The notes beneath the pieces were generated by a model. The model saw only the letters and a program-made list of their open reading frames with translations, was not told where the DNA came from and searched no databases. A DNA stretch of 25,604 nucleotides. It comes from Promethearchaeota archaeon. Lineage in GTDB: Archaea > Asgardarchaeota > Lokiarchaeia > Sigynarchaeales > SOKP01. Below are positions 15,856 to 23,807 of this stretch, piece after piece (positions within the stretch are counted from its first letter, which is position 1; each line of letters starts with the position of its first letter). The position numbers were made by a program, and so were the translations under genes. Location: contig JAEOTW010000241.1 of assembly GCA_016839655.1 (NCBI GenBank), forward strand, positions 1-25,604. Reading direction: 5' to 3'.

Positions 15856-16584
15856 TTGAAGCTTAAAAAGATTGATTATGTTTTTATTGTTTTGCTTATA
15901 ATTTTGACAATTATAGCAATAGATCTCTTATTAAACGAATCTCATAGAGAGTTTATAGAAAATATCTCGTTATATCCTCAATTTCAGGATTTAGGTTCGG
16001 GATTACTAATTACTTTTTGGGTGTGTATGATTGGAAATTTACTCCCTGTCCCTACTCCTTATACTTTTGTAGTATGTTTTAGTGCTGAACCATTTCGACA
16101 AATGAATTTTTTTATCCCACTTTTAGTAGGATTTATAGCATCTTTAGGATGCTTGGTGGGAGAGATGGGGGGATATTTTGTTGGAAGAGGTGCTGCTGAA
16201 GTAATTTCAGTTGAACGAAAAGCCAATCTTAACAAATATCAGCAATATTTAGTAGATCATCCTAAACTAGCCCCATTCCTAATATTTTTATTCGGTTTAA
16301 CTCCATTAAATGATGATATGATTACAATACCATTAGGTTTGATAAAATACGATATGAAAAAGACAATATTTTGGGTATGGCTTGGTAAACTCGGATTAAT
16401 GCTCATTTTTGCTTATAACTTGGTAAATATTTGCATTTTTTTGGGAGCAGAAAATTGGATTTTAAGTATAGTTACTTTGTATTTCACTGTAATTACTGTT
16501 TACATTATGATAAAAGTCAATATTGTGGATTTACTTAATAAATTAAGGAAAAGGAAAGTAAATAGTGAAGAAAAACTTGAATAA
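15856..16584 (+). CDS. DedA/VTT-like integral membrane protein
   Basis: A 242-residue membrane protein probably related to the DedA/VTT (SNARE-associated) superfamily, some members of which move lipids. Helices are seen at about 7-26, 48-70 (with a re-entrant-like NLLPVPTPYTF), 86-112 (ending GYFVGRG, the VTT-type motif), 138-165 and 170-198, and 202-220. The region FGLTPLNDDMITIPLG (146-161) occupies the place of the second VTT motif, but the usual Arg is absent and two Asp are present, so the match is loose. The start is TTG 15856; no better start is nearby. The basic C-terminal tail is cytosolic. Same strand as the gelsolin and the 48-aa membrane gene. Confidence 0.6.
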   Translation: MKLKKIDYVFIVLLIILTIIAIDLLLNESHREFIENISLYPQFQDLGSGLLITFWVCMIGNLLPVPTPYTFVVCFSAEPFRQMNFFIPLLVGFIASLGCLVGEMGGYFVGRGAAEVISVERKANLNKYQQYLVDHPKLAPFLIFLFGLTPLNDDMITIPLGLIKYDMKKTIFWVWLGKLGLMLIFAYNLVNICIFLGAENWILSIVTLYFTVITVYIMIKVNIVDLLNKLRKRKVNSEEKLE

Positions 16585-16591
16585 ATGAATT

Positions 16592-16956
16592 TTATTTAAT
16601 GGTAACATCTGTACCAGGTAAATATACTTTACCTGCCCTTAAACAGTCTGCTTTCATATAATAATCAAGAGTTCGTTCTTCTACTTCTTTAATATAAGTT
16701 TGAAGTTTAGATTCGACATCAGCAGATATATCTAGGGCTAAGAATATTTTTCAATTATATAATTTTGTAAGGACCAGGCATATTTTTCGAGATTTAGAAT
16801 TAGCATTTTTTGCTGTATTTCTCTCAAATATGGAACGTCTAATTTCTTAAACATAGAATTTAATTTATCAATAGTTTCAAAAATATCTACAATAACTTTC
16901 CAATCATGAGCCCATTCATAATCTTGATATTCTATTTGTCCCAACTTCTTCATCAT
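16592..16956 (-). pseudogene. Small helical protein gene with a frame change near 16740
   Basis: Unrecognised. From ATG 16956 a frame of 72 codons (helical, WAHDWKVIVDIFETIDKLN) stops at TAG 16738-16740. The next frame is open across the same point and continues for about 49 codons as a convincing peptide (ALDISADVESKLQTYIKEVE, ending RAGKVYLPGTDVTIK) to TAA 16592-16594. Adding one A to the A5 run at about 16746-16750 fuses both parts into a protein of about 121 residues. So either the consensus lost a base, the gene is recently broken, or frameshifting occurs. It converges on the VTT-like gene. Confidence 0.6.
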
Positions 16957-17075
16957 CTCGTTTTTGAGAAATTACCATTCTCTAAGGATACTCATACCAA
17001 CTTAACTTTATAAATCTTTAGATAATAAAGAATTTCTAAAATAATAAAAAAAAATATTAAAAATTTTAGCTACAA

Positions 17076-17630
17076 TTATTTTGCAGCAATTACCACTGTC
17101 TCAGAGAAATTCTGCATAATCCTTATCCTTCGTTTAGGTTCTCCAGAGTTTTTGATAATACCAATGAGAAAATCAAGTATCAGAAAAGGAGAACTCTTAA
17201 AAATATTGTTTATTGCGTAGTTTCTTGTTGTTGCTACATCAAAAGTCTTCTCATCTACAGTTCTAATTTTCATTGCCATTTTCCCTACTGTTTGACCATT
17301 TTTACCTGCTTCTAACCCCCAGTGATAGAAAAATCCAATCATCCAACTCCAAGGAAAGTTAATGGTCCACCATCCTCCCAAGGGATCGAAAATATTAAAC
17401 GGTATCCAAGATACAAAGATTATAAATGAAAGTGAGGAACTTATTATACTGATAATGATACTATCAATAATGAGTGCGATTAATCTGCTCCAAAATCCCG
17501 CGTATTCTACACTACTCGGATCAGTTTTAATTGTTTCCTCTTCTACACCTAAATCAGTTCCACATAAAGGACAAAAAGTTGCATTTGGTTCTAATTCATT
17601 TCCACATTTCGGACAGAATTTTATAGGCAA
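17076..17630 (-). CDS. RDD-family membrane protein with N-terminal zinc ribbon
   Basis: The 184 residues start with a zinc ribbon (C6, C9, C20, C23 in FCPKC and FCPLCGTDL), then a short linker, then an RDD domain: YAGFWSRLIALIIDSIII with the defining Arg and Asp, a second hydrophobic segment through about residue 75, FPWSWMIGFFYHWGLEA, and the cytosolic motif GQTVGKMAMKIRTVD, followed by a last helix near ILDFLIGII. RDD proteins are thought to be transporters or antiporters, but function is largely unknown. The zinc ribbon is on the cytosolic side. Monocistronic; the start follows directly after a 30-base spacer of T-rich sequence. Confidence 0.85.
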   Translation of the reverse strand: MPIKFCPKCGNELEPNATFCPLCGTDLGVEEETIKTDPSSVEYAGFWSRLIALIIDSIIISIISSSLSFIIFVSWIPFNIFDPLGGWWTINFPWSWMIGFFYHWGLEAGKNGQTVGKMAMKIRTVDEKTFDVATTRNYAINNIFKSSPFLILDFLIGIIKNSGEPKRRIRIMQNFSETVVIAAK

Positions 17631-17737
17631 TCCGTTTTTACACCATTATTTTCTTAATTATTGATATTAGTTTTAAATTTATTTATACCTTTAAAAAATT
17701 AATAACTTCTGGAGACCAATTTTAATAGAAAAAGAAT

Positions 17738-18880
17738 TTATAAGTACATCTGAAAATTTCTTTCTATAATGCCCTTTGTCTCATTGAACTCAGAAACATT
17801 AATTAACTTATTAAGATCTTGGATTTCAGTTAATTCACTTTGATATTTCTTTTTAAATTCTTTCGCAAATTTATCCATTAGTTTTTTTAATATAATATTT
17901 TTGCGATTTGTAATTAATACTACTGCAAATCCAAGATTATCATAATTAACGATAATGTCTGAGTTATCAGTTTGGATTACATCTATTTGATCTTTTGGAT
18001 CAACAAATTCAGAGAGGATATGATTGATCCCTATGAGGATATTTCCCCATATAGTTGAATCAACTTGGTTATTTTCAGCCCCAAATTGATAGGAATATAA
18101 TAAAATCCCGGATTTATGGTATATATTAAGGTAATGAATTTTATTTGTTAGTTCTGAAAACATTTCTGGTTTTCTCACTATCATATAACATACTGATAAG
18201 ATATTAGTCCACAAAGAAAGGATATGTAATTCTCTGAAAATCGTTATTTGAAGGGATATATATAAAAGGTACATTAATATGGGGATAACAAAGATGAACG
18301 TATTAACAATTAATCCTTTCACCGGATCTTTATTCCTTGCTCTCTTATAAATCTGATAAGAAAGTAAAAAATAGTATACTACTGAAGATAATTGAAATAA
18401 TGTTATAATAAATTTAGTTATAGTATCAAAAGAATAGTTTATGATTGATATGTCCTCAACAAAGAATGGAGGAGAATTAAGAGAATTGATGGTTATCTGA
18501 ACCGAATTTGGTGAAAAAAAAGAGCCAATTAATAATCCACCAAGTGTTGTAAAAATTAAAAAGGGGATATATGGCACTCTCTTGAATTGCTTTAAAAAAG
18601 TGTATATTAGAGACGTAATAAATAAGGATATAAAGCCAGATATCAAGCAAATTTTCCATAATAAGATATTGATACTTTCAGAAATTACAATAAATACAGA
18701 GAGCATATAAAAAGAAGAATAGATAATCATAGCATTGAAAATCGCTAAGAAATTTAATATTGCTGAGAATTTAATACCATATTTATCATGATGTTTTAGG
18801 ATAATTCCCAGAGTAAATATACTTCCGCATAACGTTATTGTAAAGCCAATTATTATTATTAACAAGGAGACAATGGACAT
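17738..18880 (-). CDS. Seven-helix membrane protein with C-terminal longin/roadblock-like domain (paralogue A)
   Basis: A 380-residue receptor-like protein. Seven hydrophobic segments are seen at about 4-28, 38-65, 70-95, 103-122, 150-178, 190-212 and 220-240, resembling in layout the 7TM module of archaeal and bacterial histidine kinases. No kinase follows. Instead a cytosolic domain of about 135 residues begins after RKPEMFSELTNKIHYLNIY: HKSGILLYSYQFG, ILIGINHILSEF, DIIVNYDNLGFAVVLITNRKN, a helix with KFAKEFKKKY and a final helix. Strand-helix order and the self-description SGILLYSY fit a profilin-like (longin/roadblock) fold, as in small-GTPase regulators. The neighbour at 19081 shares this domain. 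Reading it as a sensor that signals through GTPases is inference. Confidence 0.72.
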   Translation of the reverse strand: MSIVSLLIIIIGFTITLCGSIFTLGIILKHHDKYGIKFSAILNFLAIFNAMIIYSSFYMLSVFIVISESINILLWKICLISGFISLFITSLIYTFLKQFKRVPYIPFLIFTTLGGLLIGSFFSPNSVQITINSLNSPPFFVEDISIINYSFDTITKFIITLFQLSSVVYYFLLSYQIYKRARNKDPVKGLIVNTFIFVIPILMYLLYISLQITIFRELHILSLWTNILSVCYMIVRKPEMFSELTNKIHYLNIYHKSGILLYSYQFGAENNQVDSTIWGNILIGINHILSEFVDPKDQIDVIQTDNSDIIVNYDNLGFAVVLITNRKNIILKKLMDKFAKEFKKKYQSELTEIQDLNKLINVSEFNETKGIIERNFQMYL

Positions 18881-19080
18881 GCTGTTTATTCACAATAAGG
18901 TCTATTTACATTTATCGATGATCTGATTTCTATAAATAATATTCATACCAAGTATATTATTGAATATAGAAGATACAGTCATAAATATAATTTTATTTAT
19001 TATTGATAAAGTATAACATCTTTTTAAAAAATTTAATAATACTAGATTCGTTTTTTCAAAAACTTATATTTCTGATCTTT

Positions 19081-20181
19081 TTATCTGTTTATTATAAAGG
19101 GCTCAAAGAACTCTAAAATTATATCTTTTGCGTTTCTAAATTCCGAAGCATCAATAAGACCTGTCAGATTCTTCAACTTTTCTTTATTTATGCTTGTGAA
19201 TTTTTTCATGAACTTACTTACAGCGTTATTAATAAAGGAATTTTTATGATTAGTAGTCAATAGTAAAGCATAACCATGATTATTATCGTATTCAAATATA
19301 ATATCTCTGTTCTGCATTTTAATGAGCCCAAGTTGATCTTTTTTATTAATAAAATTTGAAAGGATATGATTAATCCCTATTAGTATGGAACCTTTTAGGA
19401 GCGATTCATCAGTTTCTTTTCCACTCTCGAAATTATATGAATAAAGAAGAATTCCACTTCTATGGAAAATAATAAAGTCATAAATTTTACTAGTCAGTTC
19501 AATAAATACAAAAGGTTTTTTAAATAAATAATAGGAGGCAAAATTAGCACCGATAAGATAAAAAACAGCATAAATATACCGGATTATAAAGCTTTGCGAT
19601 GCTATATAGATAGAGTATAAGATAATAATAAGGCAAAATTCAGCAGTAAGAGTACCGATCATTTTCCTTGATTGATCATCACGTATACGGGAATAAAATT
19701 TCAGAAGATTATAGCACATTCCTCCAATTATAATTATATTATAAGCTAGAATAAAATATAGAAGTACTAAATTCTGAAAATTAAAACTATAGAATCCGTT
19801 ATTTAAACTAACTATGAATGAATCAGGAATAAAGGATAACCCTAAAATTATACCGATAAATAGTGAATAAAAAAGCATAGATAAAACTCCTTTTTTTTCA
19901 AAGTTAATTACAAATCTCTGAATAAAACTCAACATACTCATAGAAAAAACCCAAAAAAGTATCGAAAGATACCACAGAATTAACGCAATCTCTGCAGTAA
20001 AATAATTAACGGTAGATAATAAGAGCATTATGAAAAAGACTATCCCTTGAAATACATAAATTGAGCCATTTAAAAATATATATAATCTGCTACCGAAATT
20101 TTGACGATTGAGATAAAGAGAATATAATCCAATCAAAGAAATGATTATAGAGATTCCTATCAGAAGTATGTCAATTATCAT
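19081..20181 (-). CDS. Seven-helix membrane protein with C-terminal longin/roadblock-like domain (paralogue B)
   Basis: Paralogue of the gene at 17738, 366 residues, same strand, separated by 200 bases that hold no gene. Seven hydrophobic segments at about 2-24, 33-58, 64-90, 100-120, 137-160, 172-195 and 200-220 precede the link KKPFVFIELTSKIYDFIIFH and the same soluble domain: RSGILLYSYNF, GSILIGINHILSNF, KKDQLGLIKMQNRDIIFEYD, ALLLTTNHKN, KFMKKF, LIDASEFRNAK. The soluble halves are much more alike than the membrane halves, which suggests conserved output and diverged input. The promoter region is shared with the divergent methylase at 20397. No signal peptide other than the first helix. Confidence 0.72.
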   Translation of the reverse strand: MIIDILLIGISIIISLIGLYSLYLNRQNFGSRLYIFLNGSIYVFQGIVFFIMLLLSTVNYFTAEIALILWYLSILFWVFSMSMLSFIQRFVINFEKKGVLSMLFYSLFIGIILGLSFIPDSFIVSLNNGFYSFNFQNLVLLYFILAYNIIIIGGMCYNLLKFYSRIRDDQSRKMIGTLTAEFCLIIILYSIYIASQSFIIRYIYAVFYLIGANFASYYLFKKPFVFIELTSKIYDFIIFHRSGILLYSYNFESGKETDESLLKGSILIGINHILSNFINKKDQLGLIKMQNRDIIFEYDNNHGYALLLTTNHKNSFINNAVSKFMKKFTSINKEKLKNLTGLIDASEFRNAKDIILEFFEPFIINR

Positions 20182-20396
20182 AATGCCTTATTGAAGTCCT
20201 TTTACTAAGACAAAAAACATATAGTTCAATATTATTTAAATTTGATATATTTTAGAATCTTATTTCTCAATTTTTAATTTCTTCATTCATATTACGTTAT
20301 GTCTGAATTTAATTGCTACTATTAAATTACAAATAATTAAAATGATATATTCTAATAATTTAATTTTAAAAAAAGGAGTTTACTTTTCAATTCTAT

Positions 20397-22310
20397 ATGC
20401 GAGATTTTATTGATTATCTGGAAAAACAAAATGTTATTAGAAATTTAAAACAGTATTATAAATTTGGTTTAAATACACACTATGACATTGAAATCTTGAA
20501 TAGAATAACCGAAAGTCTTGCACCGTATAATAATGTCAATCAATCTATAATTGATAATAGTTCCTCTGACTTAAATAATATTGATTTAGATATATTTAGT
20601 ACCATATATGAAAAGACGCGTAGTCATAAAGAGAAAAAAAAATTGGGGGAATTTTATACTCCTCTTTCAGTAGTCAAATATATCCTTGATGGAGTTAATT
20701 ATAATTCTCTTAATCATATTGAAACCGATAAAATAATTGATATCAGTTGTGGTTCTGGAAGTTTCATAATACAAGCAATTAAAATTTTCATTAAAAGATG
20801 TCTAAGTAAATATAATAAAGAAAAGATTTCTGATTTAATAATTGGTGAAGCAAAAAATATCATTTCAACAATCAAAATGAATATTTTTGGTGTCGACATT
20901 AATCCAATTGCATGTATATTATGTCAAATTAATATTCATTTCACACTGTTCGAGTTATTAAATCTAATATTATCATATGAGGAAAATTATCATTTACCAT
21001 TATTCAATATAAAAAATATTAACGCTTTAGATATTGAGAGTGAAGAAAAGTATGATTTTGTGGTAGGAAATCCACCCTATTTGTTCATTAGAGACATTCC
21101 TCCAGATCAAAGATCTAAAATTGAAGTGTCTAATTTTAAAACCAATGATGGTCAATATGATTACTATCAAATATTTATAGAACTTGGAATCAGGATTTTA
21201 AAACGGGGGGGAAAATTAGGTTATATCGTTCCAGATTCGCTTTTAGCTCTTTCAAATCGCTCAATTCTTAGAAAATATATTTATGATACAACAAAAATAA
21301 AAGAAATTTATCATACAGGCCCAAAATTTAGCGAACTTATTGTTTCAAATATTATCTTGATTTTAGAAAAGGAAGTTAACGCATCAGAAAGAAAAAAGAA
21401 CTTAATTAATTTTAAATTGTCAAATCAAGTTGAAGAAATCCTTCCTCAAGATCTCTTAGAAAAATGGAATTACAAATTTTTAATTCACTTAAATGAGACT
21501 GATATCTTAATTCTGGAGCAATTAAACACAGATTTTCCTAAATTAAGAGATTTATCGGATAAATATAATGTTGAATTTGTGTTAGGTAGAGGGGTTGAGC
21601 TATCTAAAACAGGAAGGATAATATTTTGTGAAAAATGTAAGAGATATTTGCCAATACCTCAAAAAAAATTAAAATGTGACAAATGTAACTCTAGCTTAGA
21701 TGAAAAAAATAGTGAAAATATAATCCATGATGCAATTCCATCTAATGCTATAAGAGAAAATTTTCAATTATTCCTATATTCAATAAAGCGTTATCAGATA
21801 ACTCAATATAAATATATTGATACTTCAAAAGTTGGAATAAATTATAAAGATTTTAATCTATATGAAGATCGGATAATAATCAGACAAATAAGTCAGAATA
21901 GTAAAATTTGTGCGACATACGACAAGAATTTATCATTTACTTCTCAATCATTTTATAATTTAAGCATCAAGAAATCCCAAATACCGGAATTCAATAATCA
22001 TTACTTGTTAGGATTGTTTAATTCAACGCTTTTTTCTTATTTCTTTATTAAATCCTTTGGAAACTATAAAAAATTATTCCCAAGAATTTTAATTGAAAAA
22101 ATAAAAGATTTCCCCATTAAAATTCCTAATTCTAATAAAGAAATAGCTATTGCTAAAAAAATAATCGAGAAAGTCAAACTCATTCTGGATAACTTTGATG
22201 AATTGAAAATAATCCAAGAAGCCATTGATTCTTTAGTTTTTGATTTATATCAGATATCGGAAAATGATCAGAAATTTATCGCGAACTATATGAAAACTCT
22301 AAATGTATGA
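20397..22310 (+). CDS. N6-adenine DNA methyltransferase (Type I/IIG-like), no nuclease domain seen
   Basis: Methylates adenine in a specific DNA sequence using S-adenosylmethionine. Of 637 residues, GEFYTPLSVV (84 on) is the usual motif X entry, DISCGSGSF (115-123) is motif I for SAM binding, FGVDINPIA is motif II, and NPPY (225-228) is the catalytic motif IV. The C-terminal half is a target-recognition region that includes a zinc finger (FCEKC and KCDKC, about residues 408-430) and YLLGLFNSTLFSYFF, typical of TaqI-like specificity domains. The N-terminus before motif X is only about 80 residues and has no PD-ExK nuclease, so this is an orphan or part of a larger defence set not seen here. 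AAAGGAG lies unusually far (about 18 bases) from the ATG. It ends in TGA. Confidence 0.88.
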   Translation: MRDFIDYLEKQNVIRNLKQYYKFGLNTHYDIEILNRITESLAPYNNVNQSIIDNSSSDLNNIDLDIFSTIYEKTRSHKEKKKLGEFYTPLSVVKYILDGVNYNSLNHIETDKIIDISCGSGSFIIQAIKIFIKRCLSKYNKEKISDLIIGEAKNIISTIKMNIFGVDINPIACILCQINIHFTLFELLNLILSYEENYHLPLFNIKNINALDIESEEKYDFVVGNPPYLFIRDIPPDQRSKIEVSNFKTNDGQYDYYQIFIELGIRILKRGGKLGYIVPDSLLALSNRSILRKYIYDTTKIKEIYHTGPKFSELIVSNIILILEKEVNASERKKNLINFKLSNQVEEILPQDLLEKWNYKFLIHLNETDILILEQLNTDFPKLRDLSDKYNVEFVLGRGVELSKTGRIIFCEKCKRYLPIPQKKLKCDKCNSSLDEKNSENIIHDAIPSNAIRENFQLFLYSIKRYQITQYKYIDTSKVGINYKDFNLYEDRIIIRQISQNSKICATYDKNLSFTSQSFYNLSIKKSQIPEFNNHYLLGLFNSTLFSYFFIKSFGNYKKLFPRILIEKIKDFPIKIPNSNKEIAIAKKIIEKVKLILDNFDELKIIQEAIDSLVFDLYQISENDQKFIANYMKTLNV

Positions 22311-22325
22311 ATTTCAGTTAATCTA

Positions 22326-22490
22326 TTATTTGTTTTTCTTTGAATTGTAAGTTTTTAATATCCTATCCCATTTATCTGCAAGTTCCTCAAGATTCGTCCT
22401 TCTAAAGAGTTTAACTGCTCGATCCAAGATATTGGCAATATTTTCCTCCATTCTTAAAATGTCTGGATCAGTAGATGAAGTCTCTATCAT
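22326..22490 (-). CDS. Possible 54-aa helical protein
   Basis: ATG 22490 to TAA 22326-22328 encodes an acidic-basic amphipathic peptide with NILDRAVKLFRRTNLEELAD and a WDRILKTY ending. Composition and single-helix pattern look coding, and it fills the gap between the methylase and the Roadblock-GTPase on the other strand. It has no Shine-Dalgarno, so a leaderless transcript would be needed. No family is recognised. Confidence 0.5.
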   Translation of the reverse strand: MIETSSTDPDILRMEENIANILDRAVKLFRRTNLEELADKWDRILKTYNSKKNK

Positions 22491-22587
22491 AACTGAAAAA
22501 AGATGATAAATGAATTTAAAATAGAATGGTATGTAGAACTTGACTTAGATATGACTTTAATATTATCCGAATACTTATATTTATATT

Positions 22588-22615
22588 ATCTAGGAATATC
22601 TAGGAATATATAAAA
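22588..22615 (+). promoter_or_regulatory. Promoter of the Roadblock-GTPase gene with a tandem 10-bp repeat
   Basis: ATCTAGGAAT occurs twice head to tail at 22588-22597 and 22598-22607, exactly one helical turn apart. It runs into the TATA-like AATATATAAAA (22605-22615), centred about 20 bases before the ATG at 22630. That distance predicts transcription starting at or near the ATG, a leaderless mRNA. The repeats would place two identical protein sites on one face of the DNA next to the BRE. Confidence 0.5.
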
Positions 22616-22629
22616 AAAGTTGAATACCA

Positions 22630-23610
22630 ATGAAACGGCTTCCAAGTACTGATCTACTGGATGAAATTTTACAAAACTTTTTCAAGGAAGTAGAAGGCCT
22701 TTTAGGAGTAGCCATATGTGATAGAAACGGATTCATAATCGCCTCAGAGTCCAAGGAAGAAAACGAGGAAGAATCAGATGCAGTAATTGGGGCTCTCTCT
22801 GCGATGCTTGATACCTATATAGATAGAATTAAAGCGGAATTTGGAAAAACAGATAGTTTCTTTAATATTACAGAGACGGGAGATAGAAAATTTGTATTTA
22901 GCTCGATGGGGCCAAATTCTATACTTTCTACAGTCGCAGATCAATCCACTACAGATATTGAATTAAAAGTATATTCTGAACACATATCTTCTAAAGTAGA
23001 GTTAATCTTAACTGGTAATCAATTTGTTTCACCAAAAATTCCAGAAATAATAAAAGCATTATCAAAATCTCGAGGAGGCAAACTTCCTGATTTAGCAGGA
23101 GAATACTCGAACAAAATTATATTCTGTGGAGACTTTTCTGTTGGCAAGACGTCTTTAATAAGAAGATTTGTAGAAAATCGATTCGAAAAAGATTATATTA
23201 GCACAATTGGAGTTCAATTAAGCAAAAAAACAATGCTTTTAAGTGAGAAGACCAAATTGAATTTTATTATTTGGGATATTGGAGGTCAACGCCAATTTGA
23301 TTTGAATAGAGCAAGATTTTATAACGGAGCAAATGCTGCATTCATAGTTGTAGATAGAACTCGCCCAGATAATCTAAAGAGTATTAAAAAATGGTATAGT
23401 GATCTTAAAAAAGCAATATCAAGAATTATCCCAATAGTTATTGTTGGAAATAAATCAGATTTAGTGGATGAAATTGTAATTAGTGAAAAACAGATAAAGG
23501 AGGTTGCTAAGCAATTTGATTTTCATTACATTCTAACATCTGCATTAACTGGTGAGAATGTTAATGATGCATTCTTATATATTGCATATAGAGTAGTAGA
23601 AAACCTTTAA
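22630..23610 (+). CDS. Roadblock/LC7 domain fused to a Ras/Rab/Arf-like small GTPase
   Basis: A GTP-driven switch carrying its own Roadblock partner, 326 residues. Residues 1-125 look like Roadblock/LC7: LLDEILQNFFKEVEGLLGVA, the strand pair CDRNGFIIASES, and a second helix with GALSAMLDTYIDRI. After a linker (about 126-158) comes the GTPase: P-loop GDFSVGKTS (167-175), switch I Thr in STIGVQ (192), WDIGGQ (215-220) like Arf, NKSD (274-277) and TSAL (303 on), all intact. The Gln of the DxGGQ motif is present, so it may hydrolyse GTP slowly without a partner. No prenylation or N-terminal myristoylation site is seen. In bacteria the analogous pair (MglA, MglB) is two proteins. The promoter predicts leaderless expression. 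Confidence 0.9.
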   Translation: MKRLPSTDLLDEILQNFFKEVEGLLGVAICDRNGFIIASESKEENEEESDAVIGALSAMLDTYIDRIKAEFGKTDSFFNITETGDRKFVFSSMGPNSILSTVADQSTTDIELKVYSEHISSKVELILTGNQFVSPKIPEIIKALSKSRGGKLPDLAGEYSNKIIFCGDFSVGKTSLIRRFVENRFEKDYISTIGVQLSKKTMLLSEKTKLNFIIWDIGGQRQFDLNRARFYNGANAAFIVVDRTRPDNLKSIKKWYSDLKKAISRIIPIVIVGNKSDLVDEIVISEKQIKEVAKQFDFHYILTSALTGENVNDAFLYIAYRVVENL

Positions 23611-23700
23611 TTCATTTTTTACAAACTTTTTTATGACTTCTCATTTTTTTTTATAATTGATAATCAATCTGAATTAAATATATGAATTTAAAAAAGTAGA

Positions 23701-23708
23701 AGGAGGTT
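23701..23708 (+). promoter_or_regulatory. Strong Shine-Dalgarno AGGAGGTT upstream of a broken 5' end
   Basis: A nearly complete match to the 16S complement, but no ATG stands at the expected distance. The open frame after it begins at 23711 with ATA at 23717 nine bases downstream. It supports the view that the real start of the protein at 23808 lies here and not at the internal ATG. Confidence 0.5.
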
Positions 23709-23807
23709 AAAAAAAGATAGTAATAAAAGTTCATTGGCATGATGTAGTGGCTACTTGAATCTTCTTTCTTTTTCAAAAATGAAGCAAGATATGCTGCTGG
23801 ATATCTC

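Noticed and set aside
23656..23668. Palindrome ATTGAT-A-ATCAAT after the GTPase gene
   Set aside because: Too short and AT-rich to claim a terminator or operator.
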